A stretch of 64,000 nt of DNA from Sabethes cyaneus (Eukaryota; Arthropoda; Insecta; Diptera; Culicidae): the NCBI RefSeq assembly GCF_943734655.1, contig NC_071354.1, forward strand, positions 1,833,001 through 1,897,000, given 5' to 3'. Shown here in pieces: positions 35,905-49,669 of the stretch. The notes under the pieces were generated by a model that saw only the letters and a program-made list of their open reading frames with translations, was not told where the DNA came from and searched no databases. A program made the translations under genes and the position numbers. The stretch's first letter is position 1. Every line of letters begins with the position of its first letter.

Positions 35905-36448
35905 GGGTAGTTGATCCAATAGTTGTGGTAGTACCAATAGTTGCGCTACTATTCATTATTAATGCATATTTTCGTCACCGTAGCATTTTAGATAAAACAA
36001 TTACATTCATTATATAAAACAGGGTTTTAGAAGTATTGGTAGTTAGACTACACCATTTAAAATTAAAGCATTATTTGCTAAAATGCCAATTTTCCAAAAT
36101 CCAACGCGCAGTTGGAGCGCACAACTATAGGCGCTCATCTATAGTTTTGCTACGATGTTTTTTCACTTAGCAACCTAGCAATGTATATGGAATACCACAA
36201 TTAAAGGAACATCAAACTTAACTAACGAAACATTAGCGCAACTGTTGGTACAATATAATTGAATCGGAAAATTCATTTTTTCTTTATAAAGCTTCTCGCA
36301 CAACGAAAGCAATTGTCTTGCCTTGTGACAAATACCTTGTATTTGATAAATTTATATCCCACAAGCATTAATTGAAGCATGTACCTCAATAAACAAGAAA
36401 AATGAAGTTGTATTGTGCTTAGTGGCGCAACTAATGGATCATCTACCC
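35905..36448. mobile_element. 544-bp TIR element, TA-flanked
   Basis: The left end GGGTAGTTGATCCAATAGTT and the right end read inward, GGGTAGATGATCCATTAGTT, form about 24-bp inverted repeats. Both sit in a TA/TATA context. CCAATAGTTG-type words are repeated within the first 60 bp. No transposase frame, so non-autonomous. Family unknown. Confidence 0.7.
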
Positions 36449-36454
36449 TATAGA

Positions 36455-39400
36455 AAGTCAGATAGAAAACAATAATGTAAGTAAGAAACAAGAGAAGCAA
36501 ACAGAAAAAAAATAACACTAACGATCAAAGTGTATTTTCAGTTTTTTTTGGACGCAAATTAAATTTACTTATAAGTTTTTTATAAATTGGTTCTATTCAC
36601 GATATTGAAAGAATAACATATACAACAAATACCAACGTATTTGCATGCATTGCAATCCCTGAATGTAATTTAATTTCACTCATCCTTAGAAACGACCCAT
36701 TTGTGGCAACAATTTATCGCATAGCAATCAGCAGGTCTCAGAAAGGACCAACCAACGGTGGGCACACATCCCGCGGGTGCAACCGAGAATACGCAAGTCA
36801 TTCCGAGGTGGTTATTTATTTCCGGTGTAACCCAGAAGAGGCACGAAAGCTGCGCACCGCTCGGGTCAGGCAGGGCGCTGAACTGAGTCCGACAGCTGAC
36901 GGGACCGTTTCAGCCCTACTGGCAGGGCGAGGTTAATTTGTCGCATAACAAGGGTCCACCCGGGAGGGAAAAACGGAAGTTTCACCAGCAGTTCTGTGAG
37001 TTTCCACGCGCGCGTGTGTGTGTGTTTGTCATCGAGTGTTGATATGCTAAATGTAAATAGACGACTGCATAAGTAATGAGCCCTGGCGACTCGCGTTCGC
37101 ACGCCAGCCTCGAAAGGACTGCCGTTGTTTGTACGTGGCAACATGTTGACTGATGTAGGAAGTGGTTTTAATCGTTTCGGGACGATTATGTAAAGTGTAC
37201 GCTTAACGGAAAAAAGGTTCTTTTCTGTGAATTTTACGACTAGACTCGGGAGAGGCTTTATCAGCGGGCTTGAATGTTATGGCTTTGTTCGTGGTTTTGG
37301 GCGCGGAACGTGACATCTGGAAATTGGTGCCCAAATTCGGTTAGGATTTTGTGCTGTGAACTCACATTGCGATAAGTGTGTTTCCAATTTTTATGAGTTT
37401 CTCCAAGCAAATGTAAGCGTATTCCGAAGGATTTTGTCAAAAGACAAAGTTTTATGATACTCGTTTTAGAATTTTATGTGAAAAAAGATCAAATATGTCA
37501 TGTGATGTATGCGAAGTGGTTTAATATCAAATTCTGTGTGTATATAAATATAATGGCATTCGTGTTGATCGACCTAACGGCATTACAAATATCTTACTAT
37601 ATTAGAGTATAAAAAAATAATATTTAAATAGAAAACAAAAATTGTTAATACATGATAGATAATAAATAACGCCAAATAATAACTAACAGGTAAATCAATT
37701 AACTCCAATCTCAATTCATTTAGTTATTTTCACTGTCGATCGAGCTGCATAGAAGTGATTTACAGCACCGCAAAATTTTAATCAAATTTCCACTGTCAGT
37801 CAAATAGATTTCAATACCTTTTCCCCCGAGGTGCCCTGGACGCCTAGGATTACTGGCAAAGCAGCTGCTAATTGGGAACCATTCCTTGTCTTGAAATAAT
37901 TAAAAGGAAATACAAACATGAAGTAATGTAATAATTATCATGACTAATGTAATTACTGGCTTCTGGTTTCTACGCTAGCTCGCAAGAATCCAATCTCGGT
38001 CTCACCGAACGGCGTATGTTTGTTTCTGGTTGACTCGGCCGGACGGATAATCCATTTCCAAAGACCCATAATCATTCCGCCGGGGGACCCTCCACGAGTT
38101 CAATTTCCTCACCCACGGCACGAGTACGAGGGCCGGTGGTACATGACATGCATCAGCAAAATGAGGCAAGCCATAGGCATTCATCGTTCTGTGTGCTCCC
38201 ACTTTTCCTCTAAAGACCATACCGGTGTCATTGATGGTGATGATCCTTTCTTTGTCCGCCACTCAACTGCTGAACGGTCCACATCGTCCGGACTGGGAAT
38301 GGCGTTCTTCCGTCAGCATCACTAAATACTTTGCTTCAATTTCAACCTCGTAGATTTCATCATCGTCGTCGTTTTCGTCGTTCTAGTCGTCGGGGCTCGT
38401 GTTTGTCCGAGGAGTGATATACACCGGATTAGGAGCTGCACGGATGTTTCTTATTAAATAGATATGTTTCCAGTATTGAGCTTTGACATATGACTATTTA
38501 TAAGATTTTTCCCTTTTCCCCTCGTCCTAGCTAAACGGACTGAGATGTTCTTGCTCGATTTATACATATTCATCTTCATCCCCGGAACCGAATACATTCA
38601 TCCTCTGTTAGTGTTGATGTTGATGTCATGGTGAAATATTTTGTGGCAGACTTTTCTTGAGTATTATTGAAAATGGGTTTGAGAAATGAATGTAAATCGC
38701 GATTTTAAAAATAAAACACATGATTCTTCTATTTTAATTGCATTTACTCTAAAAATTAATTACATTAGATCCAAGGATTAAGAACCACCCTATCCGGTTT
38801 CCAATCTATCTCAGGAAACGAAATAAACCAAGTGCAACAACAGCACCAACTAAGAGTACAAGCTGATGCGGAAAAGACAATCTCAGTCGCTTTGCACCGA
38901 TAGATTTCGTTAGGATTACTCGACATGCCGGGCGGCTACCGTGTGTTGTAATGCTTTAATTCACTTACCCGTTTCCTACCATTCCGCCCAATGGGATCAC
39001 ACGGTAAGGTTCTAGGAGTAGTTCAGGGTGCATCCTTTTTCATCCAACCGCCCACCGAAGGCGTAGAGGACGGAATCGACGGTGTGTTACTACTGCAGAC
39101 AAGCTGCTGCTTCATTTGATAACTTTTTATCTCCCAGTAGAATGTCCGAAGCAGTTCTGCAGTGACGATAGCTCCGACCGTCGGCATGAGCATAAATGAT
39201 TAATGGTTACATATTATTCTTTAATTACTCACTTTTTTCTATGCCAGACTGGCAGGGAAAGAACAGAATTACAGAGCTCTATGGCGAATTATTCTGCACT
39301 GCAGAGATGGTCGTTGGAGAGGGCTGTTGTTCAGGTTAGCAGTGAATGTTTGTGTATGTGTATGCGAACGAATTCATTTCGTGAGTGCGTCAACCTGACA

Positions 39401-42400
39401 GCTCAAACATGTGCAGATGTAAGTGACAGGAACAATTTTCTCGTAGACGTGAGCATTAAAAGTAGCTTATTCAATGAGCCGAGATTTTTGGACATTGGAG
39501 ATTTTTGCTTTGCTCACATGACTAATTTAAAATACATTTGGAGCACGTTTCGAATTTTTCGATTAAGCTTGAATAATACTTTTGCTTTTAAACTAATGAG
39601 TAGTATTTATTGCAACCGAATATAAAATTGGGCTAACATTATATCAATTTTTTATCCAAAAAGCATAAACGACGAACCCCTACCATTATTACAAACTTTA
39701 ACTGTATTGAAGAAAATATTCATAAATTTCGTGAATTTTGGATTCATGTAAATGGGATTCATAATAGATGCGTAGGATGTTATTCAAAAATAAAATATTA
39801 GAGATTAACCACAATGCAATGCAGCAATGACACGCAGGAACTCATGCACTTTTACAATGTTACACAATTTTTGTACTAGAAGCAACGAGTTGAGAATAAT
39901 AAAACGCTCTCTAACATACGTTAAATAGTATTTTCTAAGGCCTTTATCCTAACTTAAGGACTTAAATCATGTAAAACTTTTAAATTTAGTCTAGAAACAA
40001 AAAATCCGTTGTATGTGGAATTCTAACCAATTTCGTTAACCGAACCTAGCTGATCAGAAACGCTCGAATCGAATAAATCAAATCGTTCGGCATTGACTTT
40101 GGCCTAACGGACATCGAACAGATTGTGAGGCAACCGAATCGAATTCACAGATATTGTGAAATGTCAACACATTGTCAGCGTCTCCAGGAGTGCGCCCGTA
40201 ATTAATAGCCGCAGGGTAGCACCACAAGCTGCGGCCCAGAAGTCGTCATTCAGAGGAGATAAAATTCAACCCAACCAACCTGACGACCGGGACAGCAGCG
40301 GCGACCGGCGAAGATGTCCGTCATTCCACAGCTGTGAGCGGGCGAAGAGGCGCGCATCGCATGGAGGCAATCTTTTCAATTTTTCTACATGGACCCTTCC
40401 GCGTGCATAGTTTGCCAGCGTTGTTAAATGGTTACGATTGCCAGTGGTGCTCTCATTTCGTTTGCAATACGCCGCATCGAGGCCACTTTCCTATCCTACT
40501 GAAAAAGATGGCATAGAATAGCACAGAGTCCCAGAGCTGGTCAGCTGATGGGAGGAATTTCACGATTCACTGAATGTCTACAAGCGGCAAAAGCTTCGTT
40601 TCTGGCCTGATAGATGATACATTCTTGCATAATTTATGAAGCGCAATTAAGAAATAATTAAACGCTATTTTTCGTTTCCCGCAGCAACTATTTGTTTTGA
40701 GAGGAACCTCTACGACTATTATAAAGAAACGGCAGAGCAGGGAAAAACTAGAGAAGTTAATTAGTCTTGCCAGTACGCGAGTATCCCTGTGGGATCTTTA
40801 TGCCCCCTTGGGAGGAAGAGGCGGAGAGTACCCTATTCTGTATCCATCCATATGTCGTACATGGAAGCCATCATCTTCGTCGTCGTCGTCGTCGCCGTCG
40901 TCTTCGCCGTTGTTGCACAGAAGATTGGCATGAATCTCCGGCGATGGAATGGCAAAACATTTCCCGACTCATTACCGGATGATGGGCTCTCGGAGTTGTA
41001 GTGCTAAAACGGTTCTTGTAAAGCTATTTAATGTCTGTAATCCGCGAAGGTTTATGGGTAGAATATAAATGAGAACATAAGGGAGCAAGGGCATAAGCTC
41101 GGCCGGGTACAATGTTGCCGTTGATTTCAAATGCACTGCTGACTGCCTCAGGCTGGGTTTTTAAGTAAATTGTTTGAAACTAGATGCAAACAGTGGTTGT
41201 AATTCATTGGATAGGTGTATAACTTACACTCGACAAATGGTACTCGGGAGCTATAACTATATTCCTGGTTGCATGCAATTTTTCAAGTGGATGGTCAAAA
41301 CAATTGCTATGTACATTTAATGTATTATCCAGTGTTATACTCCTATCTTTAGAAAGACAAACATACTTTCGGGTAGAAAATTGATGTAAAAAAGTATCAG
41401 TCAACGACATTATAATTCTTTAATACAGGGGAAAGACTATTATCGGTGAGGTACCTTTTCCCAACATTTTTTTTGTGATAGCTACCTGCGACCTGTTCAA
41501 TAGAAATAGAAAAGCGAAATGGTAATATGAAATGAATTTATTGCTTAGTGTGTACCTCATTTACATCTTCCGACAGCCCACCAGCTAAGAAGTTAGCGTC
41601 GCTGATTGAACACCGAATGGAATCAAATAATTACAGAATTTGAATTCACGACGGTGCAGTCTACCAAGGATCCTGTCATCCACTTTCAGTTTCATCCTGT
41701 AGTGACTGTATGCAACGATCGTCAACGTCAGCTGCAGCAAGTTCCGTTTTAGCCTTTTTGATGAATAAATTATTGAATCAATATAAAAAACTATAGGCGT
41801 TATTAATCACTTCACTGCTGACACGAAAAAAAACAATAGTTGGTTTGCACCAAAAAAGTAAAGCGTGAAATGGAAAATGGATTGGCAAAAAGAGCAACAA
41901 AGATTCGATCGATTTGCCAGGTGAACTGAATCGCTTTTTTCAATAAATTTGGTTAAAAGTGGAACAGAAAAAAACGCTTCCTGAATGATTCGAGATGAAC
42001 AGAATATATTCAGTCCCGAACTATGAAGTGAGAATTGTCTGCCTGTGAGCCAATAAATCGAGTATTGTTTCTATCGTGTCGCATATATATTGATGCAATT
42101 AATTATATTTTTTTTCTGCGCTTGGTGAATGCGAATTCAGTGCAGTTTGAATAATTTTTTTCCGTTTCCTCCACATTCCGATCTACCCAGCCGTGATGCT
42201 AAAAAAGCATTCACGAAAAGCAGCTTTCAACGATCACCTCAAGACACGCTATCAAAATAATTATAGTACAAAATAGAAAATTATCCCGTTCACGCAAGCC
42301 CATGTCAAATACAAAATATAGAGGCTAATATGATAATTTGATACTATGAACAAAGTGGCCTCCATCAACAACAGCAGCTTAGGTAATAGACTTATTGGAA

Positions 42401-43190
42401 AAGCACACCGAACTCGAACCTGAAGCAGAAACCAAGGCACAAAACTCCGCGGGTGGCAGTTATTGACTCGCAAGCCCACCGCGCTATGCTGCGTATCGAT
42501 GGGGGTGAACCATGCCGGAAGGGGTTTTTATCGAACCCTAGAGTTGCTCAAGCATGAAAAAACCGCAATGTTTGTACAGCGCACAGGCAGGTCTTAAAAT
42601 AAACAAAGCCTTCTGCCATTCTGACGGCACCGAAAGTTGATGCCGTTTTTCCCGGCAAACAAAAACCGTCGTGTGGCAAAACTTCTGACGCAGCTAACCT
42701 GATGGCTGAACTGCCAGAACCGTTGGAGTTGGTAGCGCTCTGTGAGCTGCTACAACGCTTGCAAACGGTAGCTAAACTACCTGTCATTATGCTGTCAATC
42801 ATTGACGCAATTTGATTGCGTGTGTCAGTGAACGTGCGTGTGTTCCCGAGCGTAACATTTAAAGTATACAATAGCTAGCTACACGTGCGAGTGATCGAAG
42901 ATTCCTTGCGCTTGTAGTCGGCAAATAAATTATTTTCTATTTAGGAACTAAATATCTTGCCTTATTATTAATTTCGTCATACCTAAATGTTTCTGCATAT
43001 TTGCGTTTGTTGAAAAATAAATTATCAACTTTGGGATTGTATTCCTTAAAAACCAAAATTAATCCACCTAGCGGTGCGACTTACCTATATCTGCCACGAC
43101 GTATACAAGGTGGTAGGTAACTTGGTGCAAATAGGTATTTCAGCAAGTGATAGAGGACCACATTTAACGAAAAAAATCCTCCCACGCAAA
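36455..43190. other. long unique stretch, no gene seen
   Basis: About 6.7 kb with few repeats. GC-balanced blocks lie at 36,700-37,150, 37,980-38,440, 38,780-39,430, 40,080-41,000 and 42,180-42,900. Trinucleotide tracts (CGT/GTC) occur at 38,357-38,395 and 40,877-40,902. Open frames reach 140 codons (39,203-39,625) but none has a motif I recognise. It may hold regulatory DNA or introns; the sequence does not show which. Confidence 0.35.
40877..40902 (+). repeat. (GTC)n trinucleotide repeat
   Basis: CGT/GTC units in tandem with one GCC variant. The overlapping open frames (Ser-, Arg- or Val-rich) are by-products. Confidence 0.85.
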
Positions 43191-43458
43191 TGTCAATCAT
43201 TAGAGAGTTATTAAACATTTTTAGATTTTCAGTTCTCGGTTCAGTTCTCTACAATTCGTTGGTTGGCGTGAAACATCTATCTCTTTTGGTTGCGTTGCAA
43301 TTTAATTTTAACCGTATCGTGTTGAATGTTAATTTAGAATCGAAAAACTGCACGAATTCATACATTACGCATAGCACACTAGTTTGCCGCGTGCGACGAA
43401 CACAGTCTAACACGTATTAAAAACAACAACAGCAACAACAATGTTTTTCATAAATTGA

Positions 43459-43564
43459 TTTTCTTTTTGTTTGATTATAATCACTTTAACAGCTTAGGTT
43501 ATTCGTAGAATTTGAACCCGGGTCGTCGGCGTTAGAGGCGTGAATGCTAACCACTACACCGGGG
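43459..43564 (-). mobile_element. short tRNA-derived SINE, copy 2
   Basis: On the minus strand CCGGTGTAGTGGTTAGCATT is an excellent tRNA A-box. CACGCCTCTAACGCCGACGA and CCCGGGTTCAAATTC (B-box) follow. The body AAGCTGTTAAAGTGATTATA ends in ATCAAACAAAAAGAAAA. It matches the copy at 25.4 kb across head, body and tail. It lies inside the long-TIR element, so it is the later insertion. Confidence 0.75.
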
Positions 43565-43565
43565 T

Positions 43566-44011
43566 TGACCATAAATTGAGGGTTCACCTCCATAAACCTG
43601 TAAAACTCAGGCCGTTTAGGTTTATTCGCAGGCAACAGCTCTTGAACCTGTAGTCTGTAGTGTGGAAAGGATGCATTTTTACCCGGTTCAGCACACTCCA
43701 CACTTTTCAGTGTGACACGAGGCTGTACCGCAACTTTTCTTGCGATCATCTTCTATGATCCGTAAAATTTCAATCGCCATCGCTTACGCCGCAGCCTCGT
43801 TGAAAACAACGTTCCTTCTCGGATGCGACGGAGCGTTGTCGTAAAAGTCCCTGAATCAAAATCACAGTAAATCAAAACGAGCACTTTTGGGTTTGTTTTA
43901 CTGACTTGCGTCGGAAAATCTACAGCCACAGTCCTGCTGGGCTGTCGTTGCTACAAAATTAGCGAAGCAATAACTAAGGTAAACGTCCGTGAGTTCTTCC
44001 GAGGAATACAT
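43566..44011 (-). pseudogene. Tc1/mariner transposase remnant in the long-TIR element
   Basis: A minus-strand ATG at 44,009-44,011 opens MYSSEELTDVYLSYCFANFV and continues to RFSDASQ before a stop. This resembles the N-terminal domain (pattern YS.EE..DM...YG.A) of certain Tc1/mariner transposases. In shifted frames follow FDSGTFTTTLRRIREGTL, IEDDRKK and then HYRLQVQELLPANKPKRPEF. The last matches the family block '.Y..Q.VQELLPAD..KR.EFC'. The catalytic C-terminal half is missing. Dead copy. The assignment rests on these blocks. Confidence 0.6.
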
Positions 44012-44262
44012 TTAGATGCGGCAATCGTTTTCAGACATATCCCGGAGCGATCCGAGCAGGCTGTTTCGTAGTTGTTTTGCATACGCGTCAGGCCGTGTCC
44101 GTCGCACGCGGTGATCCAGTGTGCTATGCGCGATGTATGAATTCGTGCAGTTTTTCGATACTAATTCAACACTCAATACGATACGTTTAAAATTAAATTG
44201 CAATACAACTGAAACGTTTAACGCTGTTTAACGCCAAAGACTGAATTGTAGAACGGTGCCAG

Positions 44263-44940
44263 AACTTCAAATTGTCAGATATCAACTATCAACTAACACG
44301 GTAATCAACTTTAACACGCTATTTTAGGAGAAAATAGATAAAAACGCGTTGAGAAATACTTATTTCAAAGTTTTTTGCTTTGGTCAAAATTACCTTTATT
44401 TTGAAAGTTAAAGATTGATAAAACTCCTTTTCAATTTGCACTGAATTTAGTTTAATTTTGTTAAGAAATCTTTCAGAAAATGGAGTTTCTTCTTTCGAAT
44501 TTATTTATACATAACTTTTGAACTAAAAATCTGTTAAAAACAAAATTGAAATGCAACCAATCAAGCATCTAGCTCTTTTATTTATTCTTTTCTTTTATAC
44601 TAGGATCATCAAAATCGGTTTATTCATTCTTGAGAAAAGTGAGTGCGTTTGCGGAGCGTTTTAAATAGCACACAAGGTGATTCCTATATTATTCATCTAT
44701 CATGCTGCACTACTCACATAACAGTCCCGTAAGAAACGCCCTACAAAATGAGATTGTTATACGAGTAGCGACGGTACAGTACACAAAAAATTGTTGGCAT
44801 GCTGAGAAAGGAGATAGAAAGAAGGAAAGGTGTGTGTGTGTGAGAGAGTGGGCGAAAGAGAGAGAATGAGAAAGAGAGTCTTTTTTTTCAACGAGTAGGG
44901 AAATCTGCTCAGCATCTTAGAAGATACGGTACTATCAGAC
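44263..44940. other. AT-rich spacer with a GT/GA patch
   Basis: A GTGTGTGTGTGAGAGAG patch followed by GA-rich DNA lies at 44,830-44,880. The words near 44,605-44,645 (ATCATCAAAATCGGTTTATT) resemble tails of dispersed repeats. No gene seen. Confidence 0.4.
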
Positions 44941-44944
44941 ACCT

Positions 44945-47520
<2,576 letters not shown>

Positions 47521-49490
47521 AGGCTATACAGAAGGGAAAAAAGAATTTTATTTTCAAGGAATCCTTGAAAAAGATTAAATATAAATCGAAACGTCGGAAG
47601 TAGAAAAAAACGTTCGTTTTCATCAGCAATTGGACTGCAAAGCCGAAAAATAAACTTCTGGAAAGATACTCAGTCGAAAGCTACAATAAGTATTAACTGC
47701 ACGAAGAGGAGAAAGAAAGAATCATAAGAGCTCATATTGTATTTATTTTACGCAATATTATCTATATTATTAATATAGATTAATAATAATAATTATTGTT
47801 ATTATTAATAATCGCAATATTAACTAGGTTGACATTAAATTAAAACAAAGATTGAAGTTTTGAAAACGTGACAAATTATTATATTATATTTAAATTTAAA
47901 TATTCATAATATTGATTGATAATACTGCTAGTGTTTTTCATCAATTTCCAGTGCAATACAGGTAAGATCATTTGAAAATAATCCTAAAAATGTACTCTAT
48001 CTAAACTATGTAGGCTCTCTTTTAATTATTTATTTCTTAACTAAATTTTTATACCCTTATAATTTGACAGTTCTATTTCATTTTACCCGGGTAATAAAAA
48101 AATGTAATCCGAAATAAACACCAAGGGATTTGTCAGTAAGATGCAAGCTGCACGCAGCATGTGAGCTTTTTCCTCTTTGATGAGACGAAGACCCTCTAGA
48201 TCTATATGTAAAGAAATGTATTTCAATAGCTTTTGGTATGAAAGGACCATAAACTCACAAGTGTAGATCCGCATACATACAGATAGATTTTTTTCAAATA
48301 GAAATTGATTGTTGATATACTGTGCATTCACAAAATATCATTTCCTAAGTATGCGATTATTAGCAGCGAAAGATCGATAAAGCACAATTATACAGTTATT
48401 CAAACAAAACTCTCTTTTATGAGCTGCAAGACTCTAATAGGCAGTGCAAAAATTTCTTCATTCGCCAAAGGATAGGCTTTCCACAGTAAAACATTTGAAA
48501 AATTGGAGTAATTGGGCCGTATATCACTCTAATGACAGCACTTCGACTCTCACTCGAAACTATTCTGCGAAGATGACCTTGTTTTGCGTACAATACAGCC
48601 TTTGCTTGAATAGGCACTAGGCAGTGTTTCACAGTTCGGCTATTAACATATCTGCCTATTAAAACTCGAGCACAATCAAGGAGAAACGGTGCTCTTCCGC
48701 GGACCGAACGATAAAAGCCGAGCATCGATTTCCGTTTGATGTTCATTGAAATGGGCTGCTTCTGATGTTGCTGCTGATGCCGCTGTGATCTCGGTAATCT
48801 TCCACTGACACGTGATTGGTCCTTTTGCAGTGCAACGGTGTGATGATGAGGATCGTGATGATGCTAATATATTTGCTCACACTATGCTATGCTATTACCC
48901 GTACACTAGCGTGTCCCTCCCACGATGCGGCGCGATGAGGTAGGCGTCAAATGAAATGGCAGCACAATTTCCCATGCACCGTGATATTTCAATGCACACC
49001 GACATTGATTGGAACAACATAATGCCTGCGCCTCGGAGTGGTGCCTAGATTTTGCACAACATGTGATCCGTACATTTCGCACTGGGAAAACGTGATGATG
49101 CATTCAGACCGATTTCATTTGATCTTGAAATCATTTCCAGCGAATTAGTTAGATTGAATGGTGAATATTTCAGGCCGATGAAAAAATAAAGCAATCCATT
49201 TGGATTATTAATCTTTTTCATGTGATTGGAAAAAGGTTAATAAAATATGGTGCTGGAGGGGTTCATTTCGGGAAAGGTATTTAAAATCACTGTGCTAAAA
49301 ACAATAATGTCCTGACTTATTAAATTTATCTTGATGAAAGGAAAACAAAGCATATTTATTGATTGTTCACCAACAAAATAGTGCACCAGAGCGTTTGGAA
49401 GCGCAAACTGGAAGTTTCGGGAGTGAAAAAAATGAATCAATGAACATATTTCACAAACGGCTTCTATCACATTGCATCAAGTTTTCTTGA
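47521..49490. other. AT-rich then unique sequence, no gene seen
   Basis: An AT-only palindromic patch lies at 47,755-47,815 (TATTATTAATATAGATTAAT and partners). A GC-balanced part at 48,740-49,130 has GAT/TGC-rich words. The frames at 48,083-48,331 and 48,417-48,746 (minus) are unrecognised. Confidence 0.35.
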
Positions 49491-49494
49491 TGAG

Positions 49495-49665
49495 AAAAAT
49501 AACTCATGATTTCCCTATTCTAATGTTTTTCTTAAATACACCACGGATCATAATCATGATATCACGAATTTCTTGGAGTTCAAAGACAATACAAAATTAC
49601 GATAACAGTAGTATATCAAGAATTCCGAAAATCTTCGATTCCATTTCATGATTTTATTTAGTCTG
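49495..49665 (-). repeat. AAATCATGA fold-back repeat, copy 2
   Basis: The reverse complement of 49,540-49,580 reads AAGAAATTCGTGATATCATG followed by ATTATGATCCGTGGTGT. It aligns with 3,374-3,411. AAATCATGA-type words also occur near both ends (49,503 and 49,648), as in the first copy. Confidence 0.5.
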
Positions 49666-49669
49666 TGAC

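Larger units (their letters stand above)
43233..44262 (-). mobile_element. Tc1/mariner-type element with about 200-bp terminal inverted repeats
   Basis: The left arm 43,233-43,430 and the right arm 44,065-44,262 are diverged reverse complements. They share TTGCAATTTAATTTTAA, ATCGAAAAACTGCACGAATT and CATAGCACACT. Between them, on the minus strand, lies a transposase remnant, and a short SINE is inserted next to it. Long TIRs are found in some Tc1/mariner lineages. No TA duplication could be confirmed because the outer limits are blurred. Confidence 0.75.

Noticed and set aside
39203..39625. 140-codon plus-strand frame
   Set aside because: The composition is unremarkable and no family is recognised. 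It runs into AT-rich DNA.
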